A program made the position numbers and the translations under genes. This document shows positions 9,270 to 17,440 of a stretch of DNA of 64,000 bases, piece after piece. The notes under the pieces were generated by a model. That model made no database searches, was not told where the DNA came from, and saw only the letters and a list, made by a program, of their open reading frames with translations. The DNA is from Faecalibacterium sp. (GTDB lineage: Bacteria > Bacillota > Clostridia > Oscillospirales > Ruminococcaceae), in NCBI GenBank assembly GCA_022652735.1, contig JALCRP010000002.1, positions 124,001 to 188,000 of the forward strand. The letters are read 5' to 3'. Position 1 is the stretch's first letter. The number at the start of each line of letters is the position of its first letter.

Positions 9270-9908
9270 ATGAATCTGATTCTGCTCGGCGCCCCCGGCG
9301 CCGGTAAAGGGACCTATTCCGAGATCATCTGCGCAAAGTGCAAGATTCCCGCCATCAGTACCGGCAACATTTTGCGCGCCGCTGTCAAAAACGGCACGGA
9401 GATGGGCCAGAAGGCGAAAAGCTTTATGGATGCCGGCGCTCTTGTCCCTGACGACGTAATCATCGGTATTGTCAAGGAACGCCTTGGCGAGCCCGACTGC
9501 GCCAATGGCTTCATTCTGGACGGCGTGCCCCGCACGATCGCGCAGGCCGAAGCTATTGAGCGTATGGGAATTCGGATTGACAAAGTTCTGGAGCTGTCCG
9601 TGGCGGACGATGTGATTCTGCAGCGTATGGCAGGCCGCCGTGTATGCGAAAAATGCGGCGCGAGTTATCACATCCAGAACAAACCCAGCAAAACCCCCGG
9701 CGTCTGCGACGCCTGCGGCGGCAAGCTGGTAATCCGCAAGGATGATAATCCGGATACCGTGCGGGATCGTCTGAAAGCATACCATGAGCAGACAGAACCG
9801 CTTGTGGCGTTTTATAAGGAGCGCGGCAAGCTGGCCACGGTAGAAAACCAGAAAACCTTAGCGGAAAATGTGGCCGCTGTTCTACACGCTCTCGGTGTGG
9901 AGGCGTAA
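9270..9908 (+). CDS. adk: Adenylate kinase
   Basis: The 212-residue enzyme interconverts ATP plus AMP and two ADP. The P-loop is GAPGAGKGT (residues 7-15), the AMP site includes 'ISTGNILRAAV', and the LID domain carries a four-cysteine zinc site (C126, C129, C146, C149) as in Gram-positive enzymes. It follows secY by 58 bases with a GAAAGGGGA site, in the usual secY-adk-map order. Confidence 0.97.
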   Translation: MNLILLGAPGAGKGTYSEIICAKCKIPAISTGNILRAAVKNGTEMGQKAKSFMDAGALVPDDVIIGIVKERLGEPDCANGFILDGVPRTIAQAEAIERMGIRIDKVLELSVADDVILQRMAGRRVCEKCGASYHIQNKPSKTPGVCDACGGKLVIRKDDNPDTVRDRLKAYHEQTEPLVAFYKERGKLATVENQKTLAENVAAVLHALGVEA

Positions 9909-9911
9909 GTT

Positions 9912-10685
9912 TTGATCCAGATTAAAAATGCCAAAGAACTGGAAGGGATGCGCCGTGCCTGCGCAATCAGCGCGGCGGCCCTGAAGTTTGGCGGCGACAG
10001 CATCGAGCCCGGCATGACAACGGCAGAGCTGGATAAGCTGATCTATGATTTTATCGTGAAGCACGGCGCAAAGCCGAACTTCAAGGGGCTTTACGGATTT
10101 CCGGGCACGGCTTGCATCAGCCTGAATGACGTTGTCATTCACGGCATCCCGAGCCATGATACGGTGATTCACCCGGGCGATATTATCAGCATCGACACGG
10201 GCGCAAAGATTGACGGCTTCAACGGCGATAATGCCTGCACGTTTGCATGCGGCAAAATCGACAGCGAAGCCCAGCGCCTGCTGGATGTAACCAAAGAAGC
10301 ACTTCACTTGGGCATTGCGCAAGCGAAGGCGGGCAACCGCATCGGAGACATCGGCCATGCCGTGCAAAGCTACTGCGAGGAGAACGGATTTTCCGTTGTC
10401 CGCGATTATGTGGGCCACGGCGTAGGCAAGGAGCTTCATGAGGACCCCGAGGTTCCGAACTACGGGAACGCAGGGCGCGGGCCGCGCCTTGTCAGCGGCA
10501 TGACGATTGCCATTGAGCCGATGGTCTGCCAGAACGATTATCACGTAGTACCGGGGCCAGGCGGCTGGACGGTAAAAACTCGTGACGGCGGTTTGGCGGC
10601 ACATTTTGAGCACAGCGTCGCCATTCTGCCTGGCGGGCCCGAGATCCTGACCAGAGGTTGGGAAGACCCTGATTTTAAGCTGTAA
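9912..10685 (+). CDS. map: Methionine aminopeptidase, type I
   Basis: The 257-residue enzyme removes the initiator methionine from nascent proteins. Metal ligands are visible in 'SIDTGAKIDGFNGDNACTF' (two Asp), 'VGHGVGKELHEDPEVPNYG' (His), 'IEPM' (Glu) and a final Glu in the C-terminal loop (AHFEHSVAI). The start is TTG, three bases after the adk stop, so translation is coupled. After it there is a 257-base gap with the infA promoter and leader. Confidence 0.96.
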   Translation: MIQIKNAKELEGMRRACAISAAALKFGGDSIEPGMTTAELDKLIYDFIVKHGAKPNFKGLYGFPGTACISLNDVVIHGIPSHDTVIHPGDIISIDTGAKIDGFNGDNACTFACGKIDSEAQRLLDVTKEALHLGIAQAKAGNRIGDIGHAVQSYCEENGFSVVRDYVGHGVGKELHEDPEVPNYGNAGRGPRLVSGMTIAIEPMVCQNDYHVVPGPGGWTVKTRDGGLAAHFEHSVAILPGGPEILTRGWEDPDFKL

Positions 10686-10760
10686 AGGCATTTTTGCGCC
10701 GAAAGGGGCGAGAATTGCCGCAGCGGGGCCGTTTTTTCTTGGACAAAAACGAAAAAATGC

Positions 10761-10789
10761 TTGTCAAGGAAGAAATCCCGGTGTATAAT
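10761..10789 (+). promoter_or_regulatory. Sigma-A type promoter for infA and the alpha operon
   Basis: TTGTCA at 10761-10766 and a perfect TATAAT at 10784-10789 with the optimal 17-base spacer. It lies between map and infA, so the infA-rpmJ-rpsM-rpsK-rpsD-rpoA-rplQ run can be transcribed separately from the upstream spc operon. Confidence 0.85.
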
Positions 10790-10807
10790 AAATTATTGCC
10801 GTGGTAG

Positions 10808-10883
10808 GCCAGATACTTTCTCGGGAAGAGGTCAAAAAGCCTGTTTTTCTGCGGATTTTGTGCCGCGGGAGAAAGTATGTGGC
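10808..10883 (+). ncRNA. Structured leader RNA upstream of infA
   Basis: Downstream of the promoter, ATACTTTCTC (10813-10822) pairs perfectly with GAGAAAGTAT (10869-10878). The stem extends past a single mismatch by further pairs out to 10808 and 10883. Inside the loop are two smaller hairpins (AAAAA...TTTTT around 10834-10848; GCGG 10851-10854 with CCGC 10863-10866), giving a three-way-junction shape. It ends about 60 bases before the infA start. A role in ribosomal autoregulation is inferred; I do not recognise it as a named family. Confidence 0.6.
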
Positions 10884-10942
10884 ATCCACCGCTGCCCGTC
10901 CGCACAAAGACAAACTGAGAAATCCTTAAGGAGGCAATTAGC

Positions 10943-11194
10943 TTGTCTAAAGAAGACGTCATCGAAGTAGAAGGCATCGTGCGCGAAGCAATGCCCAACG
11001 CGATCTTTAAGGTCGAGCTGCTGAGCGAGGACAAAGATACCGGCCGGCTTACGCCGAACGGCCATGTTCTGCTGGCGCACATCTCCGGTAAATTGCGGAC
11101 CAATTTTATCCGCATCCTGCCGGGGGACAAAGTTACGATGGAAATGTCGCCCTACGATCTTACGAAGGGCCGCATTACCTGGCGCTCGAAGTAA
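10943..11194 (+). CDS. infA: Translation initiation factor IF-1 with internal insertion
   Basis: The 83-residue product is IF-1 ([20 protein letters not shown]; '[20 protein letters not shown]'; '[15 protein letters not shown]'), which occupies the A site during initiation. Bacterial IF-1 is normally about 72 residues; the surplus is an 11-residue charged segment around residues 27-38 ([12 protein letters not shown]) in the loop after the second OB-fold strand. The start is TTG with AAGGAGG eight bases upstream. Confidence 0.95.
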   Translation: MSKEDVIEVEGIVREAMPNAIFKVELLSEDKDTGRLTPNGHVLLAHISGKLRTNFIRILPGDKVTMEMSPYDLTKGRITWRSK

Positions 11195-11234
11195 TTCGCC
11201 CGCCGAGTTATTCACCAAAAGGAGGTTCATCATC

Positions 11235-11348
11235 ATGAAGGTCAAGCCTTCCGTCAAACCCATCTGCGAGAAATGCAAAGTCATTCGCCGTAAAGGCCGC
11301 GTGATGGTCATTTGCCCGAACCCCAAGCATAAGCAGCGCCAGGGCTGA
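11235..11348 (+). CDS. rpmJ: 50S ribosomal protein L36, zinc form
   Basis: A 37-residue L36 beginning '[20 protein letters not shown]' with the CxxC pair, then '[14 protein letters not shown]' giving the third Cys and the His ligand of the zinc site. It is the usual length and sits between infA and rpsM as in other Firmicutes. An AGGAGG site precedes the ATG. Confidence 0.95.
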   Translation: MKVKPSVKPICEKCKVIRRKGRVMVICPNPKHKQRQG

Positions 11349-11428
11349 TTTCCTGCGCCTGGGGGCCAAGTGCGTAGATTCCCGGCGCAGGCCCCGACAC
11401 TGACATGGGATGCATTGGAGGAAAAACT

Positions 11429-11800
11429 ATGGCACGTATTGCCGGCGTTGACCTTCCCCGCGAAAAGCGCGTGGAGATCGGTCTCACCTACATCTACGGT
11501 ATCGGCCGTACCACTTCTAACAAGATCCTGAGCGCGACCGGCATCAGCCCGGACACCCGCGTGAAGGACCTGACCACAGACGACGAAGCCAAGATCCGTG
11601 ATTATATCGATCAGGCTGGCATCATCGTGGAAGGCGACCTGCGCCGCAATGTGGCGCTCGACATCAAGCGTCTGACCGAGATCCAGTCCTATCGCGGCAT
11701 GCGTCATCGCAAGAATCTGCCTTGCCGTGGCCAGCGCACGAAGACGAATGCACGTACCTGCAAAGGTCCGAAGCGCACGGTCGCTAACAAGAAGAAGTAA
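11429..11800 (+). CDS. rpsM: 30S ribosomal protein S13
   Basis: The 123-residue S13 begins '[20 protein letters not shown]' and ends in the basic tail that reaches the decoding site ('[20 protein letters not shown]'). An in-frame ATG at 11405 would add eight atypical residues and overlaps the GGAGG site, so 11429 is chosen. S13 forms bridges to L5 and touches P-site tRNA. Confidence 0.96.
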   Translation: MARIAGVDLPREKRVEIGLTYIYGIGRTTSNKILSATGISPDTRVKDLTTDDEAKIRDYIDQAGIIVEGDLRRNVALDIKRLTEIQSYRGMRHRKNLPCRGQRTKTNARTCKGPKRTVANKKK

Positions 11801-11815
11801 GGAGGATTTGCGATA

Positions 11816-12217
11816 ATGGCTAACGATAAAGCTACCAAAGGCGTCTCTCGTAAAAAGCGCGAGCGCAAGAATATTGTTGCGGGCCAAGCTCATATCCAGT
11901 CTACGTTCAACAACACTGTTGTGACGATCACGGATATGCAGGGCAACGCAGTGTCTTGGTCCAGCTGCGGTGCGCTGAGCTTCCGCGGCAGCCGCAAGAG
12001 CACCCCGTATGCAGCCCAGAGCGCAGCCGAAACGGCTGCCAAGGCCGCTATGGAGCATGGCATGAAAACGGTGGAAGTTTACGTAAAGGGCCCCGGCGCC
12101 GGCCGTGAGAGCGCGATCCGCGCCCTGCAGGCTACCGGCCTCGAAGTTACGCTCATCAAAGACGTAACCCCGATCCCGCACAATGGCTGCCGTCCCCCGA
12201 AGCGCCGCCGCATTTGA
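11816..12217 (+). CDS. rpsK: 30S ribosomal protein S11
   Basis: The 133-residue S11 has '[20 protein letters not shown]', '[20 protein letters not shown]' and the ending '[18 protein letters not shown]', all canonical. It is a platform protein near the E site. It stands 15 bases after rpsM. Confidence 0.97.
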   Translation: MANDKATKGVSRKKRERKNIVAGQAHIQSTFNNTVVTITDMQGNAVSWSSCGALSFRGSRKSTPYAAQSAAETAAKAAMEHGMKTVEVYVKGPGAGRESAIRALQATGLEVTLIKDVTPIPHNGCRPPKRRRI

Positions 12218-12237
12218 TTGAAGGAGGAAACGAAATT

Positions 12238-12843
12238 ATGGCTAAGAATATGCAGCCCATCGCAAAGCGTTGCAAGGCTCTGGGCATTTCTCCTGCAGTC
12301 ATGGGCTACGCAAAGAAAAACACAACCCGTAACTCCAGCACGAGCAACTTCCGCAAGAAGGAGTCCGAGTATGCTACCCAGCTGAAGGAAAAGCAGAAGG
12401 TTAAGTTCATCTATGGTGTGTTGGAGCGTCAGTTCTCCAACTACTTCTCCGAGGCAGCTCGTCTTCCGGGCCAAACCGGCGAGAACTTGCTTCGCCTTTT
12501 GGAGTGTCGGCTTGACAACGTCGTGTTCCGCATGGGCTTTGCTTCCACGCGCCGCGATGCCCGCCAGCTGGTCAGCCACGCACATTTTACTGTGAACGGT
12601 AACAAGGTCAACATCCCGTCTTATCAGGTGAAAGCCGGCGACGTGATCGAAGTGAAGGCGAGCAGCCGCGCTTCTGCCAAGTTCGCAAAGCTTGTTGGGC
12701 CGGAAGCCCCGGTTGTGGCGCTGCCGTCCTGGCTGAGCCGCGATGCAAGCGCCCTGAAGGGCAAGGTTGAAAAACTGCCGGAGCGCAGCGACATCGACTA
12801 CGAAGTTTCCGAGCACCTCATCGTCGAGTTGTACTCCAAGTAA
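12238..12843 (+). CDS. rpsD: 30S ribosomal protein S4
   Basis: The 201-residue S4 has a basic N-terminal domain and the S4 RNA-binding domain with '[20 protein letters not shown]' and '[20 protein letters not shown]'. S4 is a primary 16S binder and assembly initiator, and an autoregulator in other bacteria. The ATG at 12238 (AGGAGGAAACGAAATT upstream) is preferred over a spurious ATG at 12214 inside the rpsK end. Its N terminus lacks the classical Cys zinc cluster. Confidence 0.95.
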   Translation: MAKNMQPIAKRCKALGISPAVMGYAKKNTTRNSSTSNFRKKESEYATQLKEKQKVKFIYGVLERQFSNYFSEAARLPGQTGENLLRLLECRLDNVVFRMGFASTRRDARQLVSHAHFTVNGNKVNIPSYQVKAGDVIEVKASSRASAKFAKLVGPEAPVVALPSWLSRDASALKGKVEKLPERSDIDYEVSEHLIVELYSK

Positions 12844-12849
12844 TCCATT

Positions 12850-12921
12850 GGGAAGCGCGTTTATAGGCGCGTTCCCCGCATTCTTCGCAACAAGAATAAA
12901 TGGGCTGGCGCTTTTTGCGCC
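12850..12921 (+). other. Two hairpins between rpsD and rpoA
   Basis: The 101-base gap contains GGGAA-GCGC pairing with GCGC-TTCCC (12850-12876, one bulge) and GGCGC-TTTTT-GCGCC (12907-12921). Neither is followed by a T-run, so they are not terminators; processing or translational control of rpoA is possible but unproven. Confidence 0.45.
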
Positions 12922-12944
12922 GGTGTTACAAGGAGGGCATTGAT

Positions 12945-13901
12945 ATGATGGAGATTGAACGTCCCAAAATCGAAACGACGAGCCTTTCTCCCGATGGCCG
13001 CTACGGTAAGTTTGTGGCCGAACCTCTGGAGCGCGGCTTTGGCATTACGCTGGGCAACAGCCTGCGTCGTGTGCTGCTTTCTTCTCTGCCCGGGGTCGCG
13101 GTCACCAGCGTCAAGATCGACGGCGTGGTCCACGAGTTCTCCACCATCGAGGGCGTCAAGGAAGATGTCACGGAAATCGTTCTGAACCTGAAAGGCATTG
13201 CTGCAAAGCTGTATACGGATGGCCCCAAGGCTGTTCGTATCGAGGCTGTCGGCCCGTGCGAAGTCACGGCGGGCAGCATCAAGCAGGGCGATGAGATCGA
13301 AATCCTGAATCCCGATTGGCATATTGCCACGCTGGCCGAAGGGGCAAAGCTTGTAATGGAGCTGACCTTCGACAAGGGCCGCGGCTATGTGCCGGCGGAG
13401 CGCAACAAACAGGCGATCCTCGAGAAAAACGACATCAATACACTGCCGGTTGACAGTATTTATACCCCGGTGCTCAAGGTGAACTACAACGTGGAGAATA
13501 CCCGCGTCGGCCAGATCACCGACTACGACAAGCTGACGCTTGAAGTATGGACGGACGGCACAATCAACGCGCAGGAGGCGGTAAGCCTTGCTGCTCGTGT
13601 GCTGACGGAGCATTTGAACCTCTTTGTGAATCTCTCCGAGGAGGCTGCCGGTACAGAAATCATGGTGGAAAAGAACGACCAGAGCAAGGAAAAGGCGCTT
13701 GAGATGACTATCGAAGAGCTGGATTTGAGCGTTCGTTCGTTCAACTGCCTGAAACGCGCCGGTATCAATACCGTCGAGGATCTGGTAAACAAGAGTGAGG
13801 ACGAGATGATGAAGGTTCGGAATCTCGGCCGCAAGAGCCTGGAAGAAGTTATGGCCAAGCTGGATTCGCTCGGCTTTAAGCTGAACCAGGACGACGACTA
13901 A
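12945..13901 (+). CDS. rpoA: RNA polymerase alpha subunit
   Basis: The 318-residue alpha subunit has the dimerisation domain with '[20 protein letters not shown]' and a C-terminal DNA-contact domain ([20 protein letters not shown]; '[17 protein letters not shown]'). The start ATG at 12945 lies eight bases after AAGGAGG and is followed at once by a second ATG. Linkage rpsD-rpoA-rplQ is standard. Confidence 0.97.
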   Translation: MMEIERPKIETTSLSPDGRYGKFVAEPLERGFGITLGNSLRRVLLSSLPGVAVTSVKIDGVVHEFSTIEGVKEDVTEIVLNLKGIAAKLYTDGPKAVRIEAVGPCEVTAGSIKQGDEIEILNPDWHIATLAEGAKLVMELTFDKGRGYVPAERNKQAILEKNDINTLPVDSIYTPVLKVNYNVENTRVGQITDYDKLTLEVWTDGTINAQEAVSLAARVLTEHLNLFVNLSEEAAGTEIMVEKNDQSKEKALEMTIEELDLSVRSFNCLKRAGINTVEDLVNKSEDEMMKVRNLGRKSLEEVMAKLDSLGFKLNQDDD

Positions 13902-13922
13902 TTTTGTAAGGAGTGAAACGGG

Positions 13923-14264
13923 ATGCCCGGTACCAGAAAGCTCGGTAGAACCAGCGACAGCCGCAACGCGATGCTGCGCGCGATGGTTACCTACCTGTTA
14001 GAGAATGGCAAAATCGAAACTACCGTTCCTCGTGCCAAGGACGTTCGTTCTATGGCCGAGAAGATGATTACCCTGGGTAAGAGCGGCGACCTGCACGTAA
14101 AGCGTCAGGTTTACAGCTATATTACCAAGGAAGATGTCGCCAAGAAACTGTTCGATGAGATCAGCCCGAAGTATGCCGACCGTAACGGCGGCTACACCCG
14201 CATTGTCAAGATTGGCGCGCGCCGTGGCGACGCCGCTGAAATGGCTGTGCTGGAGTTGGTTTGA
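13923..14264 (+). CDS. rplQ: 50S ribosomal protein L17
   Basis: The 113-residue L17 shows '[20 protein letters not shown]' and the ending '[20 protein letters not shown]'. It lies 22 bases after rpoA, and a strong terminator follows, marking the end of the long ribosomal cluster. Confidence 0.97.
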   Translation: MPGTRKLGRTSDSRNAMLRAMVTYLLENGKIETTVPRAKDVRSMAEKMITLGKSGDLHVKRQVYSYITKEDVAKKLFDEISPKYADRNGGYTRIVKIGARRGDAAEMAVLELV

Positions 14265-14285
14265 TCCAGCCGAAGATCATGGCTT

Positions 14286-14326
14286 AAAAGTGCCCTGCCG
14301 CAGAATACGCGGTGGGGTACTTTTTC
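14286..14326 (+). terminator. Intrinsic terminator after rplQ
   Basis: An inverted repeat (aaaagtgccctgccgc with gcggtggggtactttt) followed by five T residues, 22 bases after the rplQ stop. Confidence 0.85.
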
Positions 14327-14402
14327 TTTGAACATTTTTTGCCGAATGCCCAAAACAGCGCATGTACGGTATCTTTTTTGGGCAAACTGGGCGGTTTGTA
14401 CG

Positions 14403-14431
14403 TTTACGCCGCCGCGCCGGAATGGTAAAAT
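14403..14431 (+). promoter_or_regulatory. Probable metK promoter
   Basis: TTTACG at 14403-14408, a 17-base spacer, and TAAAAT at 14426-14431. Transcription would begin just before the riboswitch at 14455. Confidence 0.55.
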
Positions 14432-14454
14432 TCTTTTTGCAAAACAGAATAGCA

Positions 14455-14559
14455 ACTTATCCAGAGTGGTGGAGGGGACAGGCCCTATGAAACCCGACAA
14501 CCTGCGCGGCTGCACGGCCGTGTAAGGTGCCAAATCCTGCGGGAAACCGAAAGATAAGA
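14455..14559 (+). promoter_or_regulatory. SAM-I (S-box) riboswitch controlling metK
   Basis: The S-box signature blocks are in order: cttatccagagtggtggagg, gacaggccctatgaaacccg, acaacctgcg, ggtgccaaatcctgc and a closing gaaagataag that pairs with the opening cttatc. A terminator follows directly. In this class SAM binding favours the terminator, so high SAM should turn metK off. Confidence 0.95.
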
Positions 14560-14564
14560 GTGTC

Positions 14565-14595
14565 AAGCTCGGACCTTTCGGGTCCGGGCTTTTTC
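14565..14595 (+). terminator. Riboswitch expression-platform terminator
   Basis: aagctcggacc-tttc-ggtccgggctt followed by a T-run, directly after the SAM aptamer and about 105 bases before the metK start. Confidence 0.9.
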
Positions 14596-14699
14596 ATTGT
14601 CTTGAAACAGCGCGCCGTAAGGCGCTTTCCGTCAGTTGCCTTTCTGTGCATGTTCGTGTGGCCGCACCGGCGGCCGTGGAATTTGAAAGGAGACCAAAT

Positions 14700-15848
14700 A
14701 TGTCGAGACATCTGTTTACTTCCGAATCCGTTACCGAAGGGCATCCCGATAAGATCTGCGACCAGATCTCGGATGCCATTCTGGATACGATCCTCGCGCA
14801 GGACCCTAACGCCCGTGTTGCCTGCGAAACCTGCTGCTCTACGGGCCTTGTCCACATCATGGGCGAGATCACCACAAAATGCTATGTCGATTTTCAGGGC
14901 GTTGTGCGTGGGGTGCTGCATGACATCGGCTACGACCGCGCCAAATACGGCTTCGACGCCGATACCTGCGCGGTGATTTCCAACATCGACGGCCAAAGCC
15001 CGGACATTGCGCTGGGCACGAACGATGAAGTTGGCGGCGCGGGCGATCAGGGCATGATGTTTGGCTATGCCTGCGACGAAACGCCGGAGCTGATGCCCAT
15101 GCCGATCAGCTTGGCGCATAAGCTTTCCAAGCGCCTGACCGAAGTGCGCAAAAGCGGCCTGATGGGCTATCTGCGCCCGGACGGAAAAAGCCAAGTGACC
15201 GTGGAATATGTGGACGGCAAGCCCGTGCGTGTGGATACGGTTGTAATCTCCAGCCAGCACAGCCCCGAAGTTTCGATGGCACAGCTGCGCGCCGACGTGC
15301 AGGAGCATGTCATTCAGGCAGTGATCCCCGCCGAGCTGCTGGACAGCAAAACGAAGTATTTCATCAACCCGACCGGCCGCTTTGTAGTAGGCGGCCCGCA
15401 GGGCGACAGCGGCCTGACGGGCCGCAAGATCATCGTCGACACCTACGGCGGCTATGCGCGCCACGGCGGCGGCGCTTTCTCCGGCAAAGATCCGAGCAAG
15501 GTTGACCGCAGCGCCGCCTACGCCACACGCTGGGTGGCAAAGAACATTGTGGCCGCCGGCCTTGCCAAAAAGTGCGAAGTACAGGTTGCTTACGCCATCG
15601 GCGTGGCAAAGCCTGTCTCGATCATGGTCGATACCTTTGGCACCGGCGTAGTGGCCGACGAGAAGATCGAGCAGGCCGTGGAAAAGGTGTTTGACCTGAC
15701 CCCCGCTGCGATCATCCGCGATTTGGACCTGCGCAAGCCGATTTACCGCCAGCTGTCCGCTTACGGCCACATGGGCCGCGAGGACCTTGGCGTAAAGTGG
15801 GAAAACACCGACCGTGTCGACGCGCTGAAAGCCGCCGTCGGCTGCTAA
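14700..15848 (+). CDS. metK: S-adenosylmethionine synthetase
   Basis: The 382-residue enzyme makes SAM from methionine and ATP. It shows GHPDK (14-18), 'DQGMMFGYA' near 118 and the loop '[19 protein letters not shown]' near 255, which bind ATP and triphosphate. ATG at 14700 lies after GAAAGGAGACC; an upstream in-frame ATG at 14646 lies in the leader and lacks a good site. It is the only gene between the riboswitch and its own terminator. Confidence 0.97.
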   Translation: MSRHLFTSESVTEGHPDKICDQISDAILDTILAQDPNARVACETCCSTGLVHIMGEITTKCYVDFQGVVRGVLHDIGYDRAKYGFDADTCAVISNIDGQSPDIALGTNDEVGGAGDQGMMFGYACDETPELMPMPISLAHKLSKRLTEVRKSGLMGYLRPDGKSQVTVEYVDGKPVRVDTVVISSQHSPEVSMAQLRADVQEHVIQAVIPAELLDSKTKYFINPTGRFVVGGPQGDSGLTGRKIIVDTYGGYARHGGGAFSGKDPSKVDRSAAYATRWVAKNIVAAGLAKKCEVQVAYAIGVAKPVSIMVDTFGTGVVADEKIEQAVEKVFDLTPAAIIRDLDLRKPIYRQLSAYGHMGREDLGVKWENTDRVDALKAAVGC

Positions 15849-15856
15849 AATGCAAC

Positions 15857-15890
15857 AAAAGCCTGCCCGATGCATACGGGCAGGCTTTTC
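15857..15890 (+). terminator. Intrinsic terminator after metK
   Basis: A perfect 13-bp stem, aaaagcctgcccg with cgggcaggctttt, around a short loop, nine bases after the metK stop. Confidence 0.93.
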
Positions 15891-16100
15891 CTGTTTACAT
15901 TTGGTAAACAACAACTATAATATTTGTCAAAACAACCAGTACCCATTTCGATTTTTCAAAATACATGTGCAAGGCGCAGAAAATGTCAAAGCAGGCCGAA
16001 AGCCTGTAACGGCGGGCAAAAAATGTGCTAAAATAAAAATAACAGTGGTTGTGGGCGAAAAACAGCTGCATTTTGTGGAGAGTAAAAGGAGTTGCGCGGT

Positions 16101-17264
16101 ATGGCAGGAAGCTATGTGAACCCGAGGGAATTTTTTGCACGAGATACACAGGTGGCCGATCTGGGGCTGATCGCCTGCCCGGGCGCCGAAGAACTGACCA
16201 ACCTGATTGATCGGTATCTGATCGGCTGGGCAAAGGAAGTTGGCTTTGACACCGAAACATTTATTATTGCAAGCGATTGCCCGCGCTTTCAAAGCGGCGA
16301 CGCAAAGGGCCTCGTAAAGGATTCCGTCCGCGGGGACGACATCTATATCGTTGTCGATCCCGGTAATTACAGCGTCACCTATAAGCTGTTCGGCAACGAA
16401 AATCACCTTTCTCCGGATGACCATTTTGCCAACCTGAAACGCATCATTCAGGCCGTTTCCGGCAAGGCGCACCGTGTAACAGTGATTATGCCGAGCCTGT
16501 ACGGCGGCCGCCAGCACCGCCGCATCTCGCGCGAAAGCCTTGATTGCGCCGTGGCTTTGCAGGAGCTGCAGTCGATGGGCGTACGCAACATTATTACCTT
16601 TGACGCACATGACCCGCGCGTACAAAACGCTGTGCCTCTGATGAGCTTCGACAACGTTATGCCGACGTATCAGGTGCTCAAAACGCTGCTGCGCAATATG
16701 CCCGAGCTGGATTTCGATCAGGATCATTTCATGGTCGTAAGCCCGGATGAGGGCGCCATGAACCGCAACATGTATTTTTCCAGTGTGCTGGGATGCAACC
16801 TCGGCATGTTCTATAAGCGCCGCGATTATACCCGCGTGGTAAACGGCCGCAACCCGATCGTTGCCCACGAATACCTGGGCGAATCCGTAGAGGGCAAAAC
16901 CGTCTTTATCGCCGACGACATCATTGCCTCCGGCGAGAGCATGCTGGAAGTGGCAGGGGAGCTGAAAGCCCGCGGCGCGGCGCGCATCATTGCGGACGCA
17001 ACTTTTCCGCTGTTTACGGCGGGCACGGATAAGTTTGACAAAGCCTATGCCGACGGCATTATCACCGCCGTGCTGGGCACAAACCTTACCTACCGCACAC
17101 CGGAACTGCTGGGCCGTGAGTGGTATATGGATGTGGATGTATCCAAATACATTGCCTATTTTGTCGCGGCGCTGAACCACGATATGTCGGTTTCTTCCAT
17201 CTGCGATCCGATGAAGAAGATCCAGCATTTGCTGGCCGTCCGCCACGGCGAGATCGAAGAATAA
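16101..17264 (+). CDS. prs: Ribose-phosphate pyrophosphokinase, long clostridial form
   Basis: The 387-residue protein is a PRPP synthetase-family member: 'VVDPGNYSVTYK', 'RVTVIMPSLYGGRQHRRISR', 'FDAHDPRVQNAVP' and the PRPP loop 'VFIADDIIASGES' near residues 274-286. It is longer than the usual 310-320 residues, as in a clostridial subfamily. The ATG at 16101 has AAAGGAG nine bases upstream. PRPP made here feeds the his operon at the right of the window, as well as nucleotide synthesis. Confidence 0.85.
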   Translation: MAGSYVNPREFFARDTQVADLGLIACPGAEELTNLIDRYLIGWAKEVGFDTETFIIASDCPRFQSGDAKGLVKDSVRGDDIYIVVDPGNYSVTYKLFGNENHLSPDDHFANLKRIIQAVSGKAHRVTVIMPSLYGGRQHRRISRESLDCAVALQELQSMGVRNIITFDAHDPRVQNAVPLMSFDNVMPTYQVLKTLLRNMPELDFDQDHFMVVSPDEGAMNRNMYFSSVLGCNLGMFYKRRDYTRVVNGRNPIVAHEYLGESVEGKTVFIADDIIASGESMLEVAGELKARGAARIIADATFPLFTAGTDKFDKAYADGIITAVLGTNLTYRTPELLGREWYMDVDVSKYIAYFVAALNHDMSVSSICDPMKKIQHLLAVRHGEIEE

Positions 17265-17323
17265 CGCTGTGCATCTGCCCCAAAAGGGCAAAGGCGTTGC
17301 TGCGAAAGCCAAAAACAAAAAAG

Positions 17324-17373
17324 AAAACCGCCCCGCGTTCGGCAAGAAACAGCCGACACGGGACGGTTTTTTA
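17324..17373. terminator. Terminator between convergent prs and the binding-protein gene
   Basis: aaaaccg...cggtttttt inverted repeat with an extended stem (ttcggc / gccga). A-rich and T-rich flanks on both sides suit termination from either direction. Confidence 0.8.
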
Positions 17374-17440
17374 TATAAGAGCGCGCGGCGGATGCTCGCC
17401 GCACAACCGGCTTCACCGGCAAAAATCGGCGCACAAAAGG

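Noticed and set aside
12900-12944. Upstream ATG at 12900 as the rpoA start
   Set aside because: It lies in the hairpin region without a ribosome binding site; ATG 12945 is preceded by AAGGAGG and gives the usual N terminus.
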